This document shows positions 23,304 through 35,540 of a DNA stretch of 64,000 bases, piece after piece. The notes beneath the pieces are model-generated. The model was not told the DNA's origin and searched no databases. It saw nothing but the letters and a program-made list of their open reading frames with translations. Each line of letters starts with the position of its first letter. Within the stretch, counting starts at the first letter, position 1. Source of the stretch: Typha latifolia (Eukaryota; Streptophyta; Magnoliopsida; Poales; Typhaceae); contig CM034100.1 of assembly GCA_019914945.1 (NCBI GenBank), positions 14,023,096 to 14,087,095 of the forward strand. The letters are read 5' to 3'. The translations under genes and the position numbers were made by a program.

Positions 23304-24668
23304 GGTGATCTATCGTACCCTAATAAAGACCAGCTGTAACACGTGTCACAGCACCTGCTCACAGATGCAACTAATGGACATGAATGATGACATTAATAAC
23401 TCCTTTTTCTTCTTCTTCTTGTCGATGGTGCCCACCTCTCTCATTTATACTATCACGCCGATCAATTTTAGATTCTTTGGAGATCACCCTACCCTATAAA
23501 TATAAGAGATATTAGATAGTTGTTATTATTATTTTTTATCATTCAAAGAGCTATATTTAGACCTTAAAGCTTGTGGATCTTTCAGGTGTTATTAATTTCT
23601 TTTCCCCTTGTTTCACTCCTCTTTGTTTCTTAAAAGAAAAGGGGGGCATTTAACTGTGTCAGATGATCACAGTGCTGGCTACTTTGGTTGCAATGGAAAT
23701 CGAGAAACAGGTGTAGTTGATGAGGAAATAATAATGAATGGCACACGAGTGACCCACCGCACCCACGGATCTAAACAACTGGAGCATGATGAAGATGAAC
23801 CATCATCCATCATAAGGGGGAGTGGAGTTCTCTCATGGATCTAAAGCTTGTCCCTCTAGGTTCTGTGAATTATTAGAAGGTGCAATTAATACATGCCGAG
23901 ATGAATGATAATATTTATTACTCAGAACTGTATATTATATACATATATTTTTTGGTAGCATTCAAGATGACACCATAATATATATAAACTATTTTTTCCT
24001 CCATATACGGTGTTATGTTAGTCAAATAGTTTGTGTTTTTGAGAAAATTAACTTTTATAGACCCTTATAAGTTTGAAAGAAAGCAAAAGATGAAAGATTT
24101 AATTTTAGATTAATCGTATTTTATTCTTCTGAATTTTAATTAAGTATCGACTATGAGAGCGAATAATTCGACGCCATAAACTATTAAAAATATTATAAAA
24201 TCTACTCTTATAAAGGGGTGTCCAATGCTACACTTTAAAATTTATAAAGAAAAAATTGTACGTTTTTAAAGTGATATTGAAACTAAAATTTAGGAGAAAA
24301 AAGTTTAATTAAGTCCTTAAAAGTTGTTAGGTTGGAAGATGTTTCAAAGTATCTCCAAGACTTCCTTTCACCTATTTGAACTTTGAACAAGTTCATCCTC
24401 ATCCAAGTCCTCTATTCCTTTTCTTCTTCTCCAATCTCGTACCAGCAAACTCTTCTATCTTTGATTGATTCCTTTGGCAAACTAGTGCCGCAATTCATGG
24501 CTTCAGAATAAATACATAAATGAGTTCTCTTCTTGAAATGAATCATAAATATAAAATTTTAGGTAGTTTAAAGATAATGAACAAACTCCAATTCTCCAAA
24601 TATCATAAACTAGAGGGACTTTGAAAATGGCCACTTTTCTTTCCTTTCTATATGTATATAAAATTTGC

Positions 24669-24669
<1 letters not shown>

Positions 24670-24721
<52 letters not shown>
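24670..24721. repeat. (AAT)n microsatellite
   Basis: About seventeen uninterrupted AAT units. Confidence 0.9.
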
Positions 24722-24722
<1 letters not shown>

Positions 24723-25479
24723 GAGTTTCACCAAATAAGTTTTCCTAAACTTTTTTTTTACACGTCCAATATATGAATGGATTGAACAATGACTTTTAAA
24801 TATAAGTCGCTAAACTAAAATTAACTTATATAAAATAAATTTTGACTTTGTGTCTTAGATAAAACCATTAAATCGAACAACTATTTTTACATATAAATTG
24901 CTAAATTGAACTACCAACAGCAACATTTCACTTCTCAAGCTTGAGTAGTTTTCATATAAATTATTAAAATCGAAAGCAATTTGTGTTTCAAAGTGGCGAT
25001 TTTGCTGAGCTGAATCCAACCTAACAAAACTCACCTAACTTTATATTTAAATTTCAATTAAAGTAAATTAAACGCACGAAAGAAAAAAAAATTAACAGCA
25101 GACTTAAAATAGGCACACAAAAAAGGAAAAAGAAATCTGAAAGAATTAGCCATTCAATTTCACTTACTTTACCTTCTCTCTCTCTCTCATCAATCAAACC
25201 TAAAACAGGACTTTGTACACATCGGCACACCTCCCAATATCGGACACATCCTTTTGGTCAAAACATTGGACCAACGCCAGGGCTCTCTGTTCCCCATGTC
25301 TGCACCCCGTGGGGCCCAAGCTTTTTTTTTTTTTCTCTTTGGGGGTGCATATAATTATGTCCCCAGAGGAGGGGCTTGACTGGTATTTTTCGAAGTTGAG
25401 GGGTACATCTTTTCTTTTCTTTTTTCCACCTTTTTTTTCTGTAGAAATAATAGACCGGGGGTATAATTTAGTTAGGTAT

Positions 25480-25480
25480 G

Positions 25481-25523
<43 letters not shown>

Positions 25524-25524
25524 G
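25480..25524. repeat. (TA)n then (GA)n compound microsatellite
   Basis: A TA run passes directly into a GA run. Confidence 0.9.
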
Positions 25525-25685
25525 GAGAATAGCAGCAGCAGCAGCATCATTTAAAGCCGCGGCCGCTTTGGGATCCGCTCCACGGCCCCCATCCTCCAGT
25601 TGTCTACATCATTTGCTTCTCTCCTTAGCAGCGTTTGTCGGAAACTTTGGGTTTGCAGCTACCATTTGATGGCTCTCTCTGTCGT

Positions 25686-25687
<2 letters not shown>

Positions 25688-25716
<29 letters not shown>
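25688..25716. repeat. (CTTT)n microsatellite
   Basis: About seven CTTT units. Confidence 0.85.
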
Positions 25717-25941
25717 CGGCTCTGGGGAATTGCGTGTTGGAGAAGAAATGAAGACAGAATCTTAAATCAAAAGTTCTGTCTTTTGTTTCCTTTTACCACT
25801 CGACAGGGATGTTATTCCGAGGTCATATCCTATGAATTTTTAAGTTAGTTTTCATGATTTAAATATATATTTAATTTTTTGGATTTAATAATATTAGACT
25901 TAATGTAGCACATCTACGTTCAGTTTTATATATTAAAGTAA

Positions 25942-25972
<31 letters not shown>

Positions 25973-27272
25973 TGGTAAAAAATCCGACTAACACAGTCCA
26001 CTTTGTCACCAAAGTCTTTACCTCTGTCAGCAGCATAAAATATGATGAATAAATATTAGAATTAATATTTCATAAAAAATTTATATATCTACTGGGTTAT
26101 GAAAATATACAATTTGCTACCCTTCTATTTCATGCTTAAGTGTTGACCAACCCATTTAGGTGGACTTAGCAAATGAAAATATACAATCTGATCAATCTTC
26201 CGTTGGATGAGGGAAGGAAATATAATTGTCTGGCAATTCTAATCAAAGAATGCTTGGAATATAAGTGATGAATAACTTGTTATGGTGATGATGATTGTAC
26301 TAAAACTAAACAGCCTTTTAGTTGGCAAAAACCTAGAAAGATGTAAGAAAGTGGAGTTGATCATTGTTGGTCACCTTGGTGGTAACTTACATGCATACGG
26401 CATCAAATTAGATGATAAAGGCATTCATATATCTAGTAGCTATAGATATTTTGCTTCCAAAATATTAAAATATCTAGCTAAAGATGGGGATGGAGTCAGT
26501 AGGATAGTTAAACTGTGGGACTGCAACAATATGGGGATATCATTTACACTGACTAAAATATGAGTCACTTGAAGGACCAATGATGCAAGAGTAGGGGCAG
26601 TATGGACAGTAAGCTGTCAAACACTTCCAGGTTTGAGGTTTCAACATTCATCTAATTAAGTCAACAAAGGTTGGCTGACACTTAAAAGACTACGAAAACT
26701 TTGGTAAGGTTGCAAAAAATATCTTACAAAAATAAGAGCTCAATCCCAGTGAAACAAAGACTGCATAAAATCTTGTAGTGAATACCATTTATGAATGTGA
26801 TTGAATAGCTCAGACTGAACAATCTGAAAGAAATAAAGTTCAGTTGCAGTGGTAGACATAAAGTTCAGTTGCAGTGATAGACTAATAAAGGAGCATTACA
26901 TAAAGTTTTGTATAAACGTTCAAACATGTGTTTGTCTATAGCCTTTTCTGATAACCAGAAATATAGGATTTGTGTTGCACCGTCATACAAGTTTACAAGT
27001 ATGTATTATTTAAAAGCACTTCCTAATTTTTCAAGTCAAATAATGCAGGTTCCAATTCATTTGTAGGACAAGACTACATACAAACTATGATAAAAGAATG
27101 GCCATGCAACTATCCAAGTCACAGAAATAACCATCGTTAACATATAAACATGTAATTCCACCTCTGTCATTGAAGTATCTACATACTATCTGTACATACA
27201 CGAGAACAATTCCATTTCAAAAGATAACGAAGAAACGTGAGAAACAACCATACCAAGATGGCTTTTAATCTT

Positions 27273-30200
27273 TCAGCTTTCAGCATTGTTAACTTTTATC
27301 TCCATTAGTTTCTCAACGGGTTGCCGGCATACTGGACATTTATTTGATTGAAGGGTGAGTGCTTTCGCACATTCACTGCACATACACTGAAAGTGAAAGC
27401 AATAATCAGAGGGCTAGTAGAGTTCAAACTTTTATGCAAATTAGTAATAGCACTTCAGTTAGGTCAAAAATATGCTCCAGAAGATGCAAATTACACTGTT
27501 TACGAAGATCTCACCATGTGCCTGCAAGGAAGTACGGCGGTGTCTCTTGGTTCGGACAAGCAGATAACACATTCTTTCCCCATGTCATCATCGTCGGCAC
27601 CAGTAAAATCTGCTTCTGCTGAGTTTACGAGGCCAAATATTTCTTGCAATTCATAGCGTTCACCGTTAATCCACAATATCTGCCTTATTACTTTGGCTTG
27701 AAATGTCTCACTGTTACTCATTTCTATGACAGCTTGAGTAATCTGTGCACAAGAAGATCTTGTAGGCTGTTCAACCATTGCTTCAGGTGGTGGACATGCT
27801 TCCAGATAAACAACCAGTGGGAAGATATCTCCATCTAATGGTTTTGAGAGATCATCCACATCGAAAAATCCTAGATCAAAACCCGTTCCAGAAGGCTGGA
27901 TAAATTTCTGTGCTAGCCCCTTTTGGAAAGATACACTTGAAGGTTTATGCATATCTTGATAAACTGGAGAGAAATTACAATCTGTTCCTTCCTTGGCGAA
28001 GTAATATATAGTTGCACTGTAGCCAAAGAAGAAGATAATTATTGGAGCTTATTATAAGTTAGCCTACAAATTTTTATCTGGCAGGACCGAGAAACAAAGT
28101 GAGTCTAAATCAATATTGAACCATGTCTACACAATGGCTTTGTTGAATCACGACCAGTATGATGGCAATCATACTTTTGAACAAGAATTACCAGCTGCCA
28201 TGCACTTTTTTTCTAAATCACGATCAATATGATGACAATCATACTTTTTGAACGATAATTACCATGCTATGGTGCCGTAACACAAACGGTCAGCATGCCT
28301 GGTCCTGCAGGCGGCCCATTTTTTATATAGGATTTTCATTAGTTCCTAGTTTACTAGGTTAATATTACTATGCTAGGACCTAGCATTACATGGTATAAGA
28401 TAACTATGCAACTATATGCTAATAAGGATCAAGAGAGATAAATTGAGATCTTTCAAGACAAACTATGTGTAGAGGGACATTCAAAGAAGTTCTCTAGTCA
28501 GGATATAGGAAAGAAAATAAGAAGAACAATGCTTTTTTCTCATATTCCAGGTAGTATGGTTCTCTGTTCTTTTTTCATGCAGTCCCAATCCCAAGCTTCA
28601 GAAGACTGACATATTTAAGGGAAAGAACCTGTAACCTCAATTCTCAAGATCTATAAATCATCCTGAGCAATTGACTTATTTGCCTACAGCATTTATAAGG
28701 ATCTCAGGTTTCTTATACATAATAAATAAGATTTAACTTGATTATGTATTTGATTAGATTTTATAACAAAAACAGTGTTTGTCACAAAAACTGGGTAAAA
28801 CCTCTCATACACTATATAACAGTTTCTACATATTGCAATGAGCTGTAGCATACATCTTTGTATATGCCTAAGGGCGTAATCGAGCCAATCTCTGAACAAA
28901 GCCACTGAGAGCGCAAAATTAATTTTGAGCCTGAATTCAGAATCAAGCTTGAATTGATTCAAAGCAAATTTCGAGCTCGAGCCTAAATAAGCCAATCAAT
29001 TATATTGCAGATTCAAACCTAGATCAAGCTTGATTCAGGATTGAATTAAGCTTGAATTAGGTTTGATTCATGTTGAATGGAACAAGATGTGAATAGAGAA
29101 TATGGCTATTGTTAATAACATTCCATATGTAATTAATTCAAACTACAAAACAGAGAGATCGTGAAAACCTAAACTATTAAGTAACATAAAAAAGATAAGA
29201 TATAACCAAACCAAAATTTCCTCCTATTGCAGTCATGACATGACTAAAAAAATATAGCCCTAGTATAACTAATATGATAAGCCTTTAGATCTTAACCTAA
29301 ATGTTCATATTATATTATATATTGTATAATTTTAGATATTACATTATTATTCCTGAGCCTTATCGAGCCAAGCTTGATTAGGCCACAACAATTGACACGA
29401 GTAGGATGGAGCAGCGACCAAGGGTAGGGTAGATCAAGTGGTGGAGCAACATACTGATGGCACTACAGATTCATGCCTGTTGTGGATTTCCAACTGCATA
29501 GGTACTAGTTGGAAACCCCGACAAACTGTTGTTGCATAAGTTGATAAAAAAGAGGAAAGCTACATGTATACGATGGACTTTGATAAGATAGAAAAATATA
29601 TTGAAGTAAAGAATAAGGGAGGACACAATTTGTCACCAGGCAAATGGCATTAGGAAAACTTATTATTAGAGAAAAGAGGGGGAGAATAAGCACAAATGCA
29701 CCACGCAAGGTTAGAAAAGCTGCAGATACTGCAGATACCATAACACTATATGCAAAAAGACAAAACAAATTGCCCTAATCAACTTACTACTTTCTAAGTT
29801 TGTACTGTTAGACTGTAATTTACTAGACCAAGATCCACATTATAGAACCTAAGTATGTCCGAGATGTTTTATCTCTTTTTTCATGTAATAAGATCACATG
29901 AGTTAGGTTGAGATTGATTCAAACTTAACATGCTCATTGCTAAGTAAAGAAATATAAATTCAAACTGTATAGTGGGGATTGGATATCCAAATGGATTGGG
30001 TTCCAAATCATGCAATCGAAGGAGAGATGAATTGATATCCCATGACAAGGGGTTGCACAAAAATTCAGTAATAAGCCCTTTGCATTGGTTATAAATTAAC
30101 TAACAAAAATATTCAAGATGAGGTTTGCATGTTGTTTGTGGATTACAATGTTTTAATGATGAATAAGGATTGAATTTAACCAAAAGCTATTAGCACAAAG

Positions 30201-33200
30201 GAAAAACAAGATTTTAAATGTTTGGAATCAGTAGGTCTAAAACCAACCATCAAGATGCAATTTTATTAATCGAGCATCAAAAAGGATATGAAGGCACAGA
30301 ACTATTCTTGATGGCAAGAAATAAATAAAAGAGATTGCTTTTGTTGCCTTGGGCTATAGTTGATAAGACAAGGAGATTGACGAGAGAATGGCAAAAAGAA
30401 ACAGTAGAGCAGTTTGGTAAGAAAGGACAAATATCTAATATGCAGTACTTTATCACTACCATTGACTCACTGTATGCCTCTAAGCTAAATTGACAAGTTT
30501 ATAGGAAGGTTAATTGAATAAAATACATTATCAATTGGAATATTGGGCAATTAAGAAATCCAAAGTTGAGTAGGATGAGTTGGGTAGGAAAAAAAACTCA
30601 AAAAGAGTGAATATGAAATAAATTTATCAGAATAAGTTAAAAGGCAGCTAGAGATATGTTAGAGTCGACTAAGATAGCCTAAGTATGTCTAATGGGGACA
30701 ATATAGTGTACCATTGGCCTAAGCATGTCTAATGGGGACAAAACAGTGTGCCATTATGAAAAACAATAAATTTCTTTGAAGAAGAATGATAGTTCAGTGT
30801 AGGGCTGTTAAAAAAGCTCGCAAGGCTTTTGAGCTCAGCTCGAATTCTAAACAAGTCGAGCCAAGCTAGAGCCAGCTCCACTGGTTTAATGTAATTTTAA
30901 TAATAATAATAATAATAATTGGAGTTATTTGAACCTTTAGATCTCAGATTCAACCAATATTAAGAAATGTATATATATATATACTCTCCAAATAATCCTA
31001 AACTTAAGTGCCAAAAACCCATTTTGCCTAAATCCTTCTCGCCTTCTTCCTCCTCTAACTGACATCTGCACAAATCCTTAGGCCATGACTCTCCATCGAC
31101 CACACCTCCACCTTGATGAGTGGGCAGCCCATCTTGTGACCATTCCTCTTTCCTTTCTCTTTTCGGTTGGTCCATGGTGTCATCATCGGAGGGTTGCCTC
31201 ATCGTTAGCCTCAAGCTCTTCCTTGGGTCATCATCTCTGTTGTAGCCACCGCAGCTCTTGCTGGCTTCATCACTCTCATCGTCAAAATCATTCCCCACCA
31301 TCATTGCCCTCTACAACTCTCATGCTTCACAAAGACCTTATATTCTTTAATGCGACGATATGTGAGTTCTTGCTCAAATTTAAGAGATACCCAGTTCAAA
31401 ATCTTGGATTTTAATGAGGTATTTGGTGTTATTCCTGCAGCTGTAACTGGAAGGCTCCCAAGGCATAACAATGTATTACGGAGGGGTAACTCTGGGATGA
31501 AAGATGGGCTCTCTGATTCTTCTTATGGGAGGAGCCTTATTGGGGGATTTTACGATGTCAGCAATGCGATTAAGTTTAGTTTTTCTCAATTGCCATGACC
31601 CTTTTGAGCTGGAGTGTGATCAAGTATAGTGCAAAGTATGAGGTTGCAGGATAACTCGGCCGTGTCAAAGGTCTAATCAAATGGGTGTCTTTGCTGTGCT
31701 GGTGCGTTCTTTCATTTCTATATGCGTAGCTGTTTTCTTTCATTCATTTTTTTCTAAAAAATAATTTTCTTGTAATCAATCTAGGCTTTGTAAGTTTATG
31801 GTTTTCAATTGATTTGTTGCCTTTCTATTATCCCTTCTTCCTAAGCTATCAAGCTGAGTTTAAGCTTTCTCGAGCTTGAGACGAGCCGAGCCAGCCTTAT
31901 CCAGCTCATCTCAAGCTCAAGTTGAGCCGAGCTGCGCTCAGCTCGCCAAGCTCGGGTGATTTACACCTCTAATTGAGCTGAAGAGGCAGACAAAACTGAT
32001 GCTAAAGGGAGGAATAAAAAAAAGACATGATAGTAATTGATTTGGTATAGACTGTTTTAGTAATATAGTCAATCTCAAATAGATGGGAATTAAAAGGCTT
32101 TCTGTTTTAGTTGCCTTGTACATTAGATCTTAAGCTGTATCAGCTTAGGCTTTTAACAACGTAAGCCCCTGGATACCAAAATGCTCAAAGAAAATCAGGA
32201 TGGCCCTGGCTTAGAGTTTTATGAGGTTCTGCTAAGGCTTGAGGCTAATCCAGATCAACCCAGAATATTGACTAGTAAACTATATGAACAATTCAGAAGA
32301 AAAATTAGTATTTCCTCCTTTCGCTGACCTACAACTTCAGCAGCTGTTTGCATAAATACATAAAGAACGTAAGATATGGAACAAGGCAGTCAAAAAGTAG
32401 TAGCCTAAATCCTAAACTTACAAAACTTGTAGAGCTTACGAAAATTGAGCTCCGCTGCAGATCAGCTAGTTAAATGCCAATGGAGTGTATATTTAGTTTC
32501 TTCTCACATAAGTAACAAATATCCCATCATTTATCCTTGGTTCATCCACATAATGCAATTTAAACATATGTAGTTGTCTCGTAAAGTATCATAGCTATCT
32601 ACGATTTGAGGCAATTCTTCTTTCAAAGTGGGCATACGATCAATACAGTTTAACTGCCCACCTTTTCTAATTCCTTGATGACTCCAAACAATAAAAACCA
32701 AATATGGTTACGAGAACACATGAAACTTGATGACTTGAGTTTCACACTTCAGATTTTACTAAATTATAACATTGAGCTACCAGAATTTTCTAGTGATTAA
32801 GTTAGATCATGATCCAAACTACTTGCAAACTAAAAAAAAAGGGTCTAATCAACTCGAATTCGCACATACCTCCCATCAACCAGAGCATCAAAGGTGAAAG
32901 CCACCAGGTGCTGATCCGGGTTCTGCTCGTCAGGCACCAGCCGGATCGTACCCTTGTGCAAATTGACGTCGTTCTTCACTGTCTTCGCCTTCTCGTGCTC
33001 AACATAAGGCAGCGGGGTAGCGGTCGGCGGGGGCGGCGGCGCCACCGCCGCAGAAGACCACGGATATGAAGACGGCGCCAACCACCCACTTCCCCGATTG
33101 GCCCCGTAGTAAGGAGAAGGAGGACAATAAGGAGGGCGGTTCACGGTGCTATACCCAGAACTCGGTTGCTGTTGGTAATAGTTGGGTCGAGATGGATAAG

Positions 33201-33381
33201 AAGACCCAGATGGGACTGCAGGAGAGGAGGAGGAAGAGGGGTGAGACGAGGAGGAGGAGGAGGAGGAGGAGGAGGAGGAGGAGGAGGAAGGAGGTGGAAG
33301 AAGAGGAGGAGGAGGAGGAAGAGGGTTTTGGTAGTAGTACTCATCTCGTCTTCTTCCGTTGCTGCTTGGGGATTGACCCAT
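27273..33381 (-). CDS. LOG2-like (LUL/MGRN1-type) RING E3 ubiquitin ligase
   Basis: Three exons with matching phases: 32870-33381, 27515-28016 and 27273-27386, giving 375 aa. It starts MGQSPSSNG; Gly2 is a likely N-myristoylation site, as in LOG2/LUL proteins that act at membranes. Residues 20-60 are Pro-rich then poly-Ser, followed by a Tyr/Pro/Ser-rich part. The conserved DAR2 domain runs from about [19 protein letters not shown] (residues 130 onward) through [36 protein letters not shown] and [15 protein letters not shown]. The C3HC4 RING is complete: C320, C323, C335, H337, C341, C344, C355, C358 (CVIC, CRH, CSEC, CPVC). It would transfer ubiquitin from an E2 to substrates. Intron 1 is 4.85 kb and carries repeats. 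Members of the family cannot be told apart here, so no number is given. Confidence 0.95.
28146..28264. repeat. Local direct duplication, about 50 bp, period about 70
   Basis: AATCACGA(C/T)CA(G/A)TATGATG recurs at about 28146 and 28217, each followed by CAATCATACTTTT and ending AATTACCA. The copies differ at several sites. Confidence 0.75.
30801..31970. mobile_element. DNA-transposon-like element with imperfect terminal inverted repeats
   Basis: The left end AGGGCTGTTAAAAAAGCTCG and the reverse complement of the right end (AGAGGTGTAAATCACCCGAG) are alike, and both continue into GAGCTCAGCTCG / GAGCTGAGCGCAGCTCGG-type sequence. Right-hand subterminal DNA is dense in GAGCC/GAGCT motifs. The core (about 31,000-31,600) is less AT-rich than its surroundings and has frames of about 80-115 aa on both strands, none recognised. 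No clear target duplication was seen. Confidence 0.45.
33246..33300 (-). repeat. (GAG)n tract coding the poly-Ser run of LUL
   Basis: A GAG/GGA run on the plus strand reads as TCC/TCT Ser codons in the LUL frame, giving about fifteen Ser from residue 32 on. It is preceded in the protein by poly-Pro. Confidence 0.85.
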
Positions 33382-33450
33382 GAGTTCGTCGGTTTCTTGG
33401 ATTCGTATTCTGGTTAGGAGTCGGGAGGAAAAATAAAAAGGATTTGATGT

Positions 33451-33460
33451 TTGTTTATAG
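33451..33460 (-). promoter_or_regulatory. Possible TATA box of LUL
   Basis: The minus strand reads CTATAAACAA about 75 bp upstream of the start codon. Match to a TATA consensus only. Confidence 0.3.
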
Positions 33461-34079
33461 TTAATAGGGAGGAGGGGGAAGACTTCCCTCTTTATTTTTA
33501 TTATTATTATTATTATTATTATTTACTTTTTAGTGAATAATTGTGTTTATCAAAGAAAGGGACTTGGTAGGAGAGGGAGGAAGACAGCTGGGTTGGACTA
33601 AATAATTGCAAGCGTCTGGAACTCTAAATTAATTATCCACAGGGCCGAGGAGGGAAAAAGAAAAGGGGAGATTTGCTTTAAAAAAAATCCAATATATATT
33701 TTAGGTTATATTTTCTCCCATTTTATCTTTTAATTGCAATTTTTTTTAATTATTTTTTAACTGTTCTGTGCTTGCCTTATCTTTCAAAGGTTTCGTTCAA
33801 CTCTGCTTTTCATTTAACATAATATAGAGAAATTATAAGACATGTTCCTCTATACATCAAATATATATTATTTTAGAGAAAAAAAAACTCTTCTTTATTA
33901 GGAGACTGTGCGAGGAAAGGACAGTGACCATATTTTAAGCTCTTTGTTTTTGTCCTCCTTCTCCTCCTTATTATGAAAAAAAAAATTTGCGGTGTAATTT
34001 TTGAAGTCTTCGTTTATTTTTCTTTTTGAAGTCTTCGTTTATTTTTCTACTACTACAGTGCTAAGATCATTTTAATATG

Positions 34080-35540
34080 AACTCCAATCGATATTATTTT
34101 ATATATATTAAAAAGTTTATTCAGTCGTTTACAACTTTGGTTCAAAATCGATCATTTCACAGACTAAAGGTTCATTTATGCTGGTACCTATAAAAGTGAA
34201 CAAATAATTACATAGGTGAATAGCCTATAAGTAAACGGTGATATTCACTATTTTGCTTATATATTTTTATAATTTTATATGAACATCGATCGATGTTATT
34301 TTATATGCGTCGAAAAATTTATTCAGTCATCTACGACTTCATCTCTATTGAATATTTTTAAATCTAACCATTTCGGAGTAAAACTCACTTATGTAGGTAT
34401 CTACGTAAGTCAACATATATTTACGTAGGTAAATAGTATCACCAACGTAAGTAAGTGAATAGTTTTATTCACTATTTTGCTTATATATATTTTTAATTAA
34501 CTCCAATCCAATCGATATTATTTTATATTCTTTACAAATCTTATTCAGTACTTTACAACTTATTAGTAATTAATATTTTCAAATTCAACCAATCAAAAGC
34601 TTAAATTTTAAATTTACTAATTTAAATAATAAATTTATTTTGTATTTATTCTTTTTGTCATATTATTCTCGTAAAAACTCTGATCAAACGTTATTTTATA
34701 TAGTTGGAAAGCTTTTTTAGTTTTCTACAACTTCTTCTTTGACTAATTTTCAAATTCAACAATTTTGAAGGCTAAAAATTCAAGTATGTTGATACCTATG
34801 TAAGTCAACACATAATTATATAGGTGAATAGTATTACCAACGTAAGCGAATAATTTTATCCATTATTTTACGTATATTTTTTTTATATGAACTTTTATTT
34901 TATATGCATTGAAAAAATTATTGGATCCTCTACAATTTCATATCTAATAAGTATTTTTAAATTCAACTAGTTAGATGTTTAAAATTTTAATTTACCAATT
35001 TGAATAATAAAATTATATTTCATTTAATATTTTTTGATCGACGTTATTTTATATGTATTGAAAAACTTATTCAATTCTCTACAACTTTAAATTTAATGAG
35101 CATATTCAAATTTGACAATTTCTAAGGTTTAAAATTTACTTATGTTGGTACCTATGCAAATTAGCACATAATTCATAGGTGAATAGTATTACCAACATAA
35201 GCTAATAGTTTTATTCATATTTTCCTTATATATATATATATTTTATATATACTCTGATCTCCGATTGATATTATTTTATATGCGTAAAAAGCTTATTCAG
35301 TCATCTACAATTTAATATCTAATGAATGTTTTTAAATTCGACCATTTCAGAGATTTAAAATTTAAATTTACTAATTTGAATAATAAAATTATATTTATTT
35401 TTACTCTTTTTTCGTATCTTTCTCGTAAAAACTTAACTCACATATATTCGTATTTAAGTTTTGAACTAGATGTGAAAAAGAAAAGTACTAGTTTGTTCAA
35501 AACCTCAAATATAATTATATTCCTATAACTTGATCAAACT
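34080..35540. repeat. Degenerate tandem repeat, about seven units of 150-225 bp
   Basis: A core of the form GATNTTATTTTATAT followed by an AAAA-rich step, TTATTCAGT and CTACAACTT recurs at about 34089, 34290, 34514, 34690, 34887, 35040 and 35268. A second shared block (GGTGAATAGTATTACCAACGTAA-like, then TTATTCACTATTTTGCTTATAT) lies between cores. Units are diverged and uneven in length. Confidence 0.7.

Larger units (their letters stand above)
20250..27272. other. Gene-poor, microsatellite-rich intergenic region
   Basis: No coding region is supported. It holds a poly-T run, TTC, AAT, TA, GA and CTTT repeats, and short local duplications: TAATATT(T/C)TACGTATAGTTTTG near 21103 and 21161; CCATTGCTTGTTCATACAA near 21846 and 21925. 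The longest frames (78 aa at 23608-23844, 93 aa at 26282-26563) have no recognisable domain and no clear gene context. A GC-rich island at about 25553-25600 contains NotI and BamHI sites by chance or otherwise. The right end should contain the LUL 3' untranslated region. Confidence 0.5.
28017..32869 (-). other. Large intron 1 of the LUL gene
   Basis: The donor after 32870 (AG|GTATGTG) and the acceptor before 28016 (ACAG|T) join AG+T into Ser. The interior is mostly AT-rich and holds a local duplication (28146-28264), a short repeat near 30675-30760 and a TIR element (30801-31970). No host exon was found inside. Confidence 0.7.

Noticed and set aside
23608..23844. 78-codon frame in intergenic DNA
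   Set aside because: No domain and no gene context; consistent with chance.
25553..25600. NotI, SacII and BamHI sites close together in a GC island, like a cloning linker
   Set aside because: The flanking sequence is continuous plant-like DNA on both sides with no vector sequence, so a vector remnant is not supported.
26282..26563. 93-codon frame in intergenic DNA
   Set aside because: No recognisable motif; surrounding DNA is AT-rich without splice-consistent extensions. Left as unsupported.
33066..33383. 105-codon plus-strand frame rich in Arg and Glu
   Set aside because: Antisense shadow of LUL exon 1, produced by the GAG repeat that codes poly-Ser on the other strand.
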